This document shows, in pieces, positions 1 to 7,952 of a stretch of DNA of 21,685 nucleotides. This DNA is from Actinomycetota bacterium (GTDB lineage Bacteria; Actinomycetota; Actinomycetes; S36-B12). Position numbers and translations under genes: made by a program. Under the pieces are notes generated by a model, which worked only from the letters and a program-made list of their open reading frames with translations, had not been told where the DNA came from and did no database searches. Position 1 is the first letter of the stretch; each line of letters begins with the position of its first letter. The stretch covers positions 1-21,685 of the forward strand of contig VGBQ01000016.1 in NCBI GenBank assembly GCA_016870425.1, given 5' to 3'.

Positions 1-3000
1 GACGGGTCCTGCACGTCTGGTGGGCAGCGCTGGGACGACATCACTCTCGCCACGCGCACGAACCTCTCGCGCGTCGCGTGGGGCTCCAATGCCCACACGG
101 CTCCGGGCTTCATGATCCTGAGCGGCACCACGTCGTCGTGGGGCTACCTCATGGATTCCGGTGCCACCAGCCCGAAGAACGCGCAGATCTACACCTACTC
201 CGCTTGGCTCCGCGCGAGCGACAGCAACCCCATCTCGGGCAATCTCGTGCTGCAGGCCGTGGGCGCCTCACAGCAGACTTTCACGCAGCCCTTCACGGTC
301 ACGGACACCTGGACCAAGGTCACCGTCACCGGTCGGCTCAACGCCGATGCTAACTCCATCCGGGTGGGCGTGGGTCAAGTCACCAAGCCCAACGGCACGC
401 TCTACCTGGATGACCACAGCGCCCAGCAGGTGACGTGGGAGCAGTGGGCGCAGGACAACACCAAGCTGCCCGTCTTCGACGTCGTGGCGGATCCGGATCC
501 AACGGAGACGGACAAGGCGCTTCTCATGACCGCGCAGAATTCGAGCGCGGCAGGCAGCTACTACTTCCCACCGTTTAGCGCGTCGTCGCAGTACAGGGTC
601 ACCGCCAAGGTGCGCGCGGCGACATCGACACCGGTCACCGGCGCCTTCAGGATCTACGACTCGGGCACGGGCGCCGCGGCGGTGGCCGACTTCACTGTCG
701 ATAACTCCAAGTGGGTCACCGTCACATCGACGCCGCTGACTTCGACAGGCGGGACAGTGCAAGGGCGTGTCGCGGTCGAGTTCCCAGCCAACTCCAGCAT
801 CTACATCGACGACATCGTCCTGACGGCTTCTGAGGTGACGTCGAGCCCGCCCCAGTCGGCGTCCACGACGGGTGTGCTCCCCAATCTCACGAACTGGACA
901 GGCGATGAGACTCCGATCGTCGTCATGAGTCCCAACAACGCCTACGACGACTCGACCTACCAGCGCATTAACTACGGCAAGAAGGTCTCGACGACTATGC
1001 CGGTGAGCGCGATTAGTGGCCAGAGCTACGAGGCCACCGTCTGGGTCAAGTCGCCGTTCACGAACTCGTCGTCCAACACCTCGGCCGTGACAGCCAAGCT
1101 CTCGTCCTACGGCAGTTCGTCGACGAGCTCGCTCAACTCCGCGTCGGCCACCCTGACGGCTGACGCCACCTACCGTCCGTTGACGGTCGTCCTCCCGCTG
1201 ACGGCCAATGCGACCAGCCTCAAACTCGAGGTGACCAACGGTGCCTCCGCCAACTGGGTGGCCATCGACTACGTCACGGTCTCCCTTGAGGGCGACACCC
1301 TCGTGGACCCGTGGGTTGCGTCGGGCTCTGTCGGCCTGGTGGCTTCGGACGATTCGGCGCTCGCGTACAGCGGCCACGGGTCGCTGCGCATGACGGCGAA
1401 GGGCTCGGCGTCGATCAGTGTCGATGACACGGTCACGCCCACGACCACGGCACGCAGCTTCAGCGTGTGGATGCGGTCGGCGACCAGCAGCACCTCGACG
1501 GTCAAGCTCACCCTGAGTCAGGCTGGTGGGTCGTCGGTCAACAAGTCCTTCAACGTGAGCCCCAATTGGGGCCTGGCATCGGTGACTTTGCCGGTGACGA
1601 AGGGCACGAAGGGGACGTTCACCTCAAAGATCTCTGTGGACTCCGCGGCGACCTTCGACATCGACGATGTGATCACACGGGATGTCTCGCCCTTCGTGCC
1701 GAGTTCCTCGAATGCGACCGCTGTCGTCATCGGTAGTGGCTCTGCGCCGTCCAACCAGCCATCCTCGTCGACGACCAAGTCTGCTTCCGTTGACGCGGCT
1801 TCCGCGGATGCTGAGCCGAGGACCTACGTAGGGGCGCCGACCGCCGCTCCCACGAGTGTGGTGGCGATACCCATGAGTCCAACCTCGATCAAGATCCAAT
1901 GGCAGAACCCCTACAGCGGCACAGTCTCCGGTACCGATATCTCCGGCTATCGCGTCAAGGACGGGGCCGGCCGGCAGGTGTGCCAGGTAGGCGGCTCGAC
2001 GACGTCGTGCACGGATTCCAACCTCAAGGCCGGTAGCTACGCCTACCAGGTGCAGGCGTACAACAGCTATGGGTCGGGACCCTGGTCGTCGGCGACCCCG
2101 GCGATCACCATCGACGGGCTGCCCGTCAACACCGCGGCCCTCACCGCAGGGGCGTCCAGCGAGCCCAACTACCTCATGGTGACGACCACGGCTGCCGGCG
2201 GCGTCCAGGCGCCAACCAACCTCACCACGGGGTCGGAGCCGATCGATCCGGGATCGTCGTTCACGATCCGGGCCGACCTCATGGCGGCACCGGGCACCAA
2301 GGTGAGTGGCTCCCTGGGCCTGAAGTTCGGCAGCGTCACCGGCACTGCCGTCGTGCCTCAGCTAGAGGAGGGTGATTCGGCCAACTTCATCGTGGACGAC
2401 ACCTGGACCCAGGTGGCGGCGACCTTCGTGCTCAATGGCACGACCTCTGCCACTTCGTTCACTCCCACTTTCAGTCTCGACGGCGCAGGCACGATCTTCA
2501 TCGACTCGGTCGTCATCAATCCCGTGACCATCGAGCAGGCTCAGCCCTGGGTTGTCACACCTGCGGGCTCCAATGTCACCTGGGGTGTCTACGACGATCC
2601 GGACAGTGCGCATGACGGCACGCTCGGTGTGATGAAGATGACGAACTACGGCAACCAGTCAGCTGGGGTCTACAAGACCGCGACGGTGAGCCCGAAGCAG
2701 GGCGAGACCTACTCCGGCTCTGTCTGGGTGCGCACCGACGACGATACGACCGCCCCCGTGACGGTGAAGTTCACCGCTACGGGCGGCACGGCCGAGGAGG
2801 TGACGACCACACTCACGGCCAACGACGAATGGCAGATCGCCAGCCTCAAGCTGCCGATCGCCAATGCCAATCACACCGGTCTGCAGATGACCATCCTTTC
2901 TGCGGCCAGGGGCGTCGAGCTTCACGTCGACGACGTGAGCATCGTCAAGAACGCCTGGTCGATCGACGACACATCGACGCACACCAACCTCGTCAGCAAC

Positions 3001-5094
3001 CCGTCGTCCGAGATTGATCTCTCCGGGTGGGGGGCCCAAAACGGGGCTGAACTCAAGCGCACGGATCTCGCCTCGCTCGACGGGGGCTACGGCGTCGAAT
3101 TGATTGGCGACGACACGACGCGGGATCAGTTCGCCGTTTACGCACTCTCGGGCCTCAAGCCTTCCACGACCTACACGGTGTCGGCCTACGTATGGCTGGG
3201 TGAATACGCGAAGGCCGCGGACGTCTACCAGAGCCGCGACCTGATGTGGGCGGTGGACTATGGCGGCGCGGGCTCCATCGTCACGACAAAGCCGGACTAC
3301 TCCCGGACCATGGAGTGGCAGCGCATCTCCGTGACGTGGACGACATCGACCGCCCCCAACGCCAACGTGCGCTTCTACGCGCCCAACGGTGGCGGCTGGT
3401 ATGTCGACAACCTCATGGTGGAGCAGGGCAACACCCTCAACGCCTTCTTCGCTGGCTCCAACCAGCCGGGCTCGACCCTCACGGTGCTCGGCGATGGCGA
3501 CAACGCCTGGGACGGCAGCGGCTATGCGCGTCTGAACACGATCAACGCGTCGGGCAGCAAGATGTACGCCGACGCCGTGGGCACCATGACGGGCACCCAG
3601 TACCTCACCGCCTACGTGAAGTCCGCGACGGACGACACGGCAGCGGGCTCCCTGAAGCTCTCCAAGGGGTGCTCCGCGTCCAAGGCCTTCACGGCCACCA
3701 GTGAGTGGACCGAAGTCCAGGTCAGTTGCCAGATCCCGGGCAGCGGCGGGTCTCTGCGGATGGAGGTGGACCTCACGACTCCGGGCGGATCGCTCAACGT
3801 CGACTCCATCAGGCTCAGCAACGAGAGCGACACGCCGATCGCTGAGAACAACGTCTACGGCGTTACGACCCCGCTGGAGCATCCCAACTACGGCTACGAG
3901 TACCTCTGGGATGACGCCTTCGGGATCCCCGGCATGCACCTATGGGCCTTCTCGATGCAGGTCGAGATCGTCAACGGAGAGCCGGGGCTCGCCGTCGAGA
4001 CCACCGTCTACCAGGACCCGACGAAGTTCCCGAATGCGCTCTACGGCACCGAGTGGCTCAAGTCCGACCTCTACCTCGAGATCGACGAGCTGCAGCCCTG
4101 CTTCAAGTTCGACTTCATGGGCATCGACGGGCAGAGCGGCGTGAAGATCGCGGGGGGCGCGATCAAGTCGGACGACTTCTCGATCGCCTTCGCACCTCGC
4201 GGATGCGCCATCGGCGACTACAAGATGCCACCGGGAGCCTCCCTGCTCTTCGATGCTCAGATCGGCGACGGCACGGTGGACTTCGCGCTGGATATCGAGA
4301 AGAACTCCAAGGGGCAGCCGACCATGACGGGTGATGTTGCAGTCAAGAACATCAACATCGGCGGCATCGACTACCACGATCTGGAGATGTCGGTCTACGT
4401 CTCACCGACCGACGACACTGCCTCCTACGTCGCGGATATGACGCTTCCGATGGGTGAGTTCAGCGGTGACTTCAACATGTCGGCAGCGATCGGCAAGAAC
4501 GCCAGCTCGCACGTCGATGGCACCGTCGAGCTCACGGACTGGGGCTGGACGAGCAGCAGCGGCAAGGGCATGAAGATCAACGTCTTCGACTTCGACTTCG
4601 CGATGGATGTGGGCGCCAACAACTGCGGCACACTCACCGCCAGTGCGGACGCAAACGCGAAGATGGACTTCGCCATGGCGACCAACATCGACTTCACCGG
4701 TGATCTAGCCGTGGAGTGTGGCCTGCTGACGAAGCTCGACATCACCTTCGACTACACCCACGGGAGCATCACGGAAGACTTTTATCTGAAGTACGACTCC
4801 AGTGCTCTCACGCTCGCGGGTGGTGTCGACTTCGACTTCGACCGCAAGCTGTCGTGGAAGGCCCTGGGTCATCGCTACCACCGCACGGCCAACGTCCAGG
4901 TCTACATGGACTTCCTCATGGACGTCACGAAGCCGCAGGACTCCTACGCCGACCTCGGCGCGAAGATCCACGTGGCTAACGGCAAGGGCTCAGCCGAATG
5001 CACCATCACCGGGCAGCCGAGCGACTCGTGCAAGCTGAGCATCACGGTGGACTCGCCCTTCATCGGCAAGGTGGGCTTCACCGAGAGCTGGTGA
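1..5094 (+). CDS. Giant modular surface protein with jelly-roll (CBM-like) repeats, partial (5' end outside window)
   Basis: The reading frame is open from the first base, so the gene begins upstream; 1697 residues are visible and the internal ATG at 112 is not the start. Eight modules of roughly 125-150 residues each end in a beta-strand signature of the type h-h-(I/V/L)-D-(D/S/Y/N)-h: YLDD near 405, YIDD near 805, AIDY near 1265, DIDD near 1655, FIDS near 2497, HVDD near 2923, YVDN near 3404 and NVDS near 3796. Each also carries an inner 'W..V..T' strand, as in CBM4_9-like and related galactose-binding folds. A fibronectin type III domain lies at about 1834-2120, between modules 4 and 5. 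From about 3840 to the end is a beta-rich, Asp/Phe/Gly-rich domain with paired cysteines that I do not recognise. There is no LPXTG, C-terminal membrane segment or SLH motif, so the protein is probably secreted or held non-covalently. Ligand and any enzymatic part upstream are unknown. Confidence 0.85.
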   Translation, partial: DGSCTSGGQRWDDITLATRTNLSRVAWGSNAHTAPGFMILSGTTSSWGYLMDSGATSPKNAQIYTYSAWLRASDSNPISGNLVLQAVGASQQTFTQPFTVTDTWTKVTVTGRLNADANSIRVGVGQVTKPNGTLYLDDHSAQQVTWEQWAQDNTKLPVFDVVADPDPTETDKALLMTAQNSSAAGSYYFPPFSASSQYRVTAKVRAATSTPVTGAFRIYDSGTGAAAVADFTVDNSKWVTVTSTPLTSTGGTVQGRVAVEFPANSSIYIDDIVLTASEVTSSPPQSASTTGVLPNLTNWTGDETPIVVMSPNNAYDDSTYQRINYGKKVSTTMPVSAISGQSYEATVWVKSPFTNSSSNTSAVTAKLSSYGSSSTSSLNSASATLTADATYRPLTVVLPLTANATSLKLEVTNGASANWVAIDYVTVSLEGDTLVDPWVASGSVGLVASDDSALAYSGHGSLRMTAKGSASISVDDTVTPTTTARSFSVWMRSATSSTSTVKLTLSQAGGSSVNKSFNVSPNWGLASVTLPVTKGTKGTFTSKISVDSAATFDIDDVITRDVSPFVPSSSNATAVVIGSGSAPSNQPSSSTTKSASVDAASADAEPRTYVGAPTAAPTSVVAIPMSPTSIKIQWQNPYSGTVSGTDISGYRVKDGAGRQVCQVGGSTTSCTDSNLKAGSYAYQVQAYNSYGSGPWSSATPAITIDGLPVNTAALTAGASSEPNYLMVTTTAAGGVQAPTNLTTGSEPIDPGSSFTIRADLMAAPGTKVSGSLGLKFGSVTGTAVVPQLEEGDSANFIVDDTWTQVAATFVLNGTTSATSFTPTFSLDGAGTIFIDSVVINPVTIEQAQPWVVTPAGSNVTWGVYDDPDSAHDGTLGVMKMTNYGNQSAGVYKTATVSPKQGETYSGSVWVRTDDDTTAPVTVKFTATGGTAEEVTTTLTANDEWQIASLKLPIANANHTGLQMTILSAARGVELHVDDVSIVKNAWSIDDTSTHTNLVSNPSSEIDLSGWGAQNGAELKRTDLASLDGGYGVELIGDDTTRDQFAVYALSGLKPSTTYTVSAYVWLGEYAKAADVYQSRDLMWAVDYGGAGSIVTTKPDYSRTMEWQRISVTWTTSTAPNANVRFYAPNGGGWYVDNLMVEQGNTLNAFFAGSNQPGSTLTVLGDGDNAWDGSGYARLNTINASGSKMYADAVGTMTGTQYLTAYVKSATDDTAAGSLKLSKGCSASKAFTATSEWTEVQVSCQIPGSGGSLRMEVDLTTPGGSLNVDSIRLSNESDTPIAENNVYGVTTPLEHPNYGYEYLWDDAFGIPGMHLWAFSMQVEIVNGEPGLAVETTVYQDPTKFPNALYGTEWLKSDLYLEIDELQPCFKFDFMGIDGQSGVKIAGGAIKSDDFSIAFAPRGCAIGDYKMPPGASLLFDAQIGDGTVDFALDIEKNSKGQPTMTGDVAVKNINIGGIDYHDLEMSVYVSPTDDTASYVADMTLPMGEFSGDFNMSAAIGKNASSHVDGTVELTDWGWTSSSGKGMKINVFDFDFAMDVGANNCGTLTASADANAKMDFAMATNIDFTGDLAVECGLLTKLDITFDYTHGSITEDFYLKYDSSALTLAGGVDFDFDRKLSWKALGHRYHRTANVQVYMDFLMDVTKPQDSYADLGAKIHVANGKGSAECTITGQPSDSCKLSITVDSPFIGKVGFTESW

Positions 5095-5103
5095 TGGCCT
5101 GAC

Positions 5104-5556
5104 CTATGACCAGGGCGCGCTCGCTCCGAAGGGAGTGAGCGTGCCCTGGTCCGTCGGAACCTCCGTCGTCGCGATGACATAGCTGAGGTAGATCCACACG
5201 ACGATACCGACTGCCGCCGAGAGGATGATCCACAGTCGTGCGCGGGCAGCGTTGATCCGAGCGGTCTGCAGGTCCCCAGAGTGCTTGGCGGAGTTCGCCT
5301 TGATCGCGAAGACCAGCGCTGGGATCGCCAGTGGCCACGCGCAGCACAGCAGGGCGATGATCGAGGGGATGACGTAGTTGGGGACGCTGGCTGCTTCACC
5401 GGGCGCTGGGGCCGCCGGATAGGCGGTCGGCGGCTCGGTGGCTCCCGGCTTCGGCCGTGTCTCCTTGGTCCATGAGTCCCCGGTCCAGTAGCGCTGCAGG
5501 TGGTCGGTGAACGGGTCGTCGTACCACCCGGCAGGCATGGGCGGGGGAGTCGTCAC
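5104..5556 (-). CDS. Small DUF2510 + CD225/dispanin-like membrane protein
   Basis: This is a 150-residue protein read from a GTG at 5556; an ATG at 5538 is an alternative start. The N-terminus has the DUF2510 signature (PAGWYDDP...QRYWTGDSWT), followed by a Pro/Ala linker. The C-terminal half has two membrane segments separated by a basic loop: NYVIPSIIALLCCAWPLAIP, then A-I-K-A-N-S, G-D and an Ala/Arg-rich stretch before the second helix. That order (N-Y, C-C near the end of helix 1, V.A...NS....GD...A......A) matches CD225/dispanin (IFITM-like) proteins, which are common in Actinobacteria with a DUF2510 or Pro-rich leader. No enzymatic role is evident. It begins 10 bp after the acdS stop with no clear Shine-Dalgarno, suggesting translational coupling. 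The final residues, roughly DQGTLTPFGASAPWS, are encoded by the terminator-like hairpin, so they are probably not under protein-level selection. Confidence 0.8.
   Translation of the reverse strand: MTTPPPMPAGWYDDPFTDHLQRYWTGDSWTKETRPKPGATEPPTAYPAAPAPGEAASVPNYVIPSIIALLCCAWPLAIPALVFAIKANSAKHSGDLQTARINAARARLWIILSAAVGIVVWIYLSYVIATTEVPTDQGTLTPFGASAPWS
5108..5151. terminator. Bidirectional terminator-like hairpin inside the end of the DUF2510 gene
   Basis: Two 20-nt arms (5108-5127 and 5132-5151) pair along their whole length, with 18 Watson-Crick and 2 G-U pairs, around a GAAG loop. It lies between the convergent ends of the surface-protein gene (stop at 5094) and the DUF2510 gene (stop at 5104). 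There is no T-tract on either side, which is common for actinobacterial intrinsic terminators. The hairpin overlaps the last 15 or so codons of the DUF2510 gene. Terminator function is inferred from position and stem strength. Confidence 0.7.
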
Positions 5557-5566
5557 GTCAAGCAGC

Positions 5567-6589
5567 CTAGGAGAAGAGCGCGCTGTAGCCGTTGAGGGCT
5601 GGCTGGCCGCCGAGGTGAGCGAAGAGCACGGTGGAGGTCGGATCGATCTCGCGCGTCTCGACGACGTGGATGAGCGCCGCCATCGACTTGCCCTCGTAGA
5701 CCGGGTCGGTGACCATCCCCTCGGTGCGCGCCGCACGCTGCATGGCCGCGATTGTCGTCTCGTCGGGGATGCCGTAGATCCCCGCGTGGAACCTCTCGTC
5801 GAGTTCGATATCGGCCTCGGTGATCGGGCGCGTGAGCCCGATCTTGCGCGCGGTGTCATCGGCGATGCGCGCGATCTGCGCCTTGGTCTCCGCCGGCTTG
5901 GCGGACCCGTCGACACCGAGGATGCGGCGCGGGCGCGCCCCCTCCTGCTCGAGTACGGCGAAGCCCGCGACCATGCCGGCCTGGGTCGACCCGGTGACGG
6001 AATTGACGATGATCGTGTCGAAGAAGACACCGAGCTCGGCCTCCTGCTCGGCGAGCTCATAGGCCCAGCGCGCGAATCCCATGCCACCCAGCGGGTGGTC
6101 CGATGCCCCCGCGGGGATGGCGTAGGGCTTGCCCCCCGAGGCCTCGATCTCGGCGATGGCCTGCTCCCAGCTCTCCTTGAAGCCGATGCCGAAGCCCGCT
6201 TTGACCAGGCGTACGTCGGCCCCCGCGAGACGGCTGATGAGGATGTTGCCGACCTTGTCGTAGACCGAGTCGGGCCAGTCGACCCAGCTCTCCTGAATAA
6301 GCACGCACTTCAGGCCCGCGCGCGCGGCCACCGCCGCCACCTGGCGCGTGTGGTTGGACTGCACGCCGCCGATCGACACGAGCGTGTCGCAGCCCTGCGC
6401 GAGCGCTTCGGCGACGAGGTATTCGAGCTTGCGCGTCTTGTTGCCCCCAAAGGCGATGCCGGAGTTGCAGTCCTCGCGCTTGGCCCAGACCGAGGCACCC
6501 CCCAGGTCGGCCGTGAGCCGCTCGAGCGGGTGGACCGGCGAGGGGCCGAAGAGCAGGGGGTAGGCCGGGTAGTCGAGCAGGCTGGGCAT
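5567..6589 (-). CDS. acdS: 1-aminocyclopropane-1-carboxylate (ACC) deaminase
   Basis: The product is a PLP-dependent fold-type II enzyme of 340 residues, about the usual 338. It converts ACC, the ethylene precursor, to 2-oxobutyrate and ammonia in the cytoplasm. The PLP lysine is K51 in FGGNKTRKLEY, and S78 lies in SIGGVQSNHTRQ. The residues that distinguish true ACC deaminases from D-cysteine desulfhydrases are present: Y298-E299 in DPVYEGKSM and L326 in AHLGGQPALN. The ATG at 6589 is preferred over upstream ATGs because AGGAG sits 4 bases before it and the family N-terminus (LLDYPAYPLLFGPSP) begins there. It is divergent from nagA and followed after 10 bp by the DUF2510 gene. No AcdR/Lrp-type regulator is adjacent. 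D-cysteine desulfhydrase is the main alternative and is disfavoured by E299 and L326. Confidence 0.93.
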   Translation of the reverse strand: MPSLLDYPAYPLLFGPSPVHPLERLTADLGGASVWAKREDCNSGIAFGGNKTRKLEYLVAEALAQGCDTLVSIGGVQSNHTRQVAAVAARAGLKCVLIQESWVDWPDSVYDKVGNILISRLAGADVRLVKAGFGIGFKESWEQAIAEIEASGGKPYAIPAGASDHPLGGMGFARWAYELAEQEAELGVFFDTIIVNSVTGSTQAGMVAGFAVLEQEGARPRRILGVDGSAKPAETKAQIARIADDTARKIGLTRPITEADIELDERFHAGIYGIPDETTIAAMQRAARTEGMVTDPVYEGKSMAALIHVVETREIDPTSTVLFAHLGGQPALNGYSALFS

Positions 6590-6635
6590 CGTGCTCCTGG
6601 GTGTGCGGGCGATTTGTCGCATGCTTGTCGTGAGG

Positions 6636-6641
6636 ACCCTA
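6636..6641 (-). promoter_or_regulatory. Candidate -10 box (TAGGGT) for acdS
   Basis: On the minus strand TAGGGT lies about 47 bases before the acdS start, giving a leader of roughly 40 nt that includes the AGGAG ribosome site. It is back to back with the nagA -10 box, 18 bp away. No convincing -35 is visible. Confidence 0.4.
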
Positions 6642-6659
6642 CCCACCGCGGCGATGACC

Positions 6660-6665
6660 TAGGGT
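6660..6665 (+). promoter_or_regulatory. Candidate leaderless promoter -10 (TAGGGT) for nagA
   Basis: CTAGGGT is followed after six bases by the nagA ATG at 6672. A transcript starting 6-7 bases after the -10 would begin at the start codon. The same motif and spacing precede kup and dnaX in this window. No -35 consensus is visible. Confidence 0.5.
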
Positions 6666-6671
6666 CGGGGC

Positions 6672-7787
6672 ATGTCGCTCGTGCTGGCCGCGAAGCGCGT
6701 CGTCGACGCCGACGGCGAGCGCCCCGACGCGTGGGTGCGCGTGGACGGCGACACGATCGTTGAGGTGGGCGCAGGGACGGCGCCGACCGGTGCTGTGCGG
6801 GCCGACGTACTCCTGCCGGGCTTCGTCGACCTGCACTGCCACGGAGGAGGCGGGGCGTCCTTCACCTCCGCTGACCCAGACCAGATCGCTCGAGCCGCCA
6901 CCACGCATCGGGCCCATGGCACGACGACCATGCACGCGAGCCTGGTCTCCGCGGACTACGACGACCTGATCGCGCAGATCCGCGCGCTCATCCCCTTCGT
7001 CGACGACGGCACCCTGAGGGGCATCCACCTCGAGGGGCCGTGGATCTCGCCGTCCTACTGCGGGGCTCACGACCCACTCACCCTGCGCAATCCGGATCCC
7101 GGCGACGTCGCCCGCGTCCTCGACGCCGGGGAGGGGCGCATCGGCATGGTCACGCTGGCCCCCGAGTTGCCCGGTGCGCTTGAGGCCGTGCGCTCGATCG
7201 TCGATGCGGGGGCCATCGCCGCCGTCGGACACACGGCGGCCGATGGCGATGCCGCGCGGGCGGCTGTCGACGCCGGGGCGACCGTCGCCACACACCTCTT
7301 CAACGCCATGCCACCCCTGCTGCACCGCGATGCGGGACCCGTGGGGGTGCTGCTGGCCGACTCCCGCGTGACCTGCGAGGTGATCGGCGACGGCGTACAT
7401 CTGGAACCCGACGTGGTCGCCCTTGCGCTGTCGGCCGCGCACGGCCGCGGAGCGCTGGTCACCGATGCGATGTCGGCCGCGGGTGCCGGCGACGGTGACT
7501 ATCGCATCGGTCCGTTGGAGGTCGTGGTGCGAGACGGGGTCGCCCGCCTGCGCGATGGTGGCAGCTTGGCCGGGAGCACGCTGCTCATGGATTCGGCGGT
7601 GCGCCGGGCGGTGCGCCTCGCGGGGCGGTCGCTCGATGAAGCGAGCACGGCCGCGTCGCTCGCCCCCGCCCGCGCCATGGGCCTGGCCGATCGTGGCCGG
7701 CTGGCCGTGGGGCAGCGCGCCGATGTCGTGGCGCTCGACGAGGATCTGCGGGTGATGCGCGTCCTGCGCGGCGGTGAGTGGGCTTAG
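6672..7787 (+). CDS. nagA: N-acetylglucosamine-6-phosphate deacetylase
   Basis: This is a 371-residue amidohydrolase-superfamily enzyme that removes acetate from GlcNAc-6-phosphate to give glucosamine-6-phosphate, in amino-sugar catabolism and cell-wall recycling. Visible motifs, in order, are the metal site FVDLHCHGGGG (H55, H57), HLEGPWIS with metal ligand E121, GHT with H187, THLFNAM with H208, and the catalytic aspartate in VTDAMSA (D265), then GSTLLMDSAVR near the end. It converges on the MFS-ROK-SIS operon, which probably supplies import, phosphorylation and deamination for the same pathway. The start follows a TAGGGT box by six bases with only a weak GGGG before it, so translation is probably leaderless. 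The 3' end is followed by a strong extragenic hairpin. Confidence 0.93.
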   Translation: MSLVLAAKRVVDADGERPDAWVRVDGDTIVEVGAGTAPTGAVRADVLLPGFVDLHCHGGGGASFTSADPDQIARAATTHRAHGTTTMHASLVSADYDDLIAQIRALIPFVDDGTLRGIHLEGPWISPSYCGAHDPLTLRNPDPGDVARVLDAGEGRIGMVTLAPELPGALEAVRSIVDAGAIAAVGHTAADGDAARAAVDAGATVATHLFNAMPPLLHRDAGPVGVLLADSRVTCEVIGDGVHLEPDVVALALSAAHGRGALVTDAMSAAGAGDGDYRIGPLEVVVRDGVARLRDGGSLAGSTLLMDSAVRRAVRLAGRSLDEASTAASLAPARAMGLADRGRLAVGQRADVVALDEDLRVMRVLRGGEWA

Positions 7788-7813
7788 ACCAGCCTCGGCG
7801 CCGCTCATCCGGT

Positions 7814-7871
7814 CGAGTGTGCAGTTGCGTGCACGGAACTCGCCGATTTCGTGCACGCAACTGCACACTCG
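7814..7871. repeat. Extragenic palindrome copy 1, probable bidirectional terminator
   Basis: Exact 21-nt inverted arms lie at 7814-7834 and 7851-7871. The stem extends to 25 pairs (one G-U) around an 8-nt loop at 7839-7846. It sits between the convergent nagA and SIS-protein genes. The left arm contains AGTGTGCAGTTGCGTGC, which is also present downstream of asd at 19499-19515, so this is a dispersed element and not a one-off terminator. Confidence 0.85.
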
Positions 7872-7952
7872 GCGGAGTGGGGGGTTGTAGGACGCTGCGC
7901 AGCGCCCCACATCGGGCCCGCATGTGCGCACTCGGCGAGCGACACGCGGTGG
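7872..7952. other. Intergenic remainder with short palindromes
   Basis: Between the extragenic palindrome and the SIS-protein stop there is a small palindrome, GCTGCGCAGC, near 7894-7903, and a degenerate echo of the palindrome's right arm (TGCGCACTCGGCGAG at about 7925-7939, compared with TGCACACTCGGCGGAG at 7862-7877). No coding sequence is supported here. Confidence 0.4.

Noticed and set aside
2659..3939. Long minus-strand frame (426 residues) opposite the surface protein
   Set aside because: Composition is Arg/Val/His-rich without motifs, and it mirrors the codon structure of the real gene.
5507..6763. Long plus-strand frame (418 residues) opposite acdS
   Set aside because: It is antisense to a well-supported gene, Arg/Gly/Asp-rich with no recognisable domain, and fits the GC-rich shadow pattern.
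7781..7792. TTAGACCAG near the nagA stop as a DasR (dre) half-site
   Set aside because: Only one half of the palindrome is present, it overlaps a stop codon at the gene end, and no partner half-site follows.
7814..7871. Palindromes as part of a CRISPR array
   Set aside because: Only single copies occur at each site, with no regularly spaced repeats or spacers.
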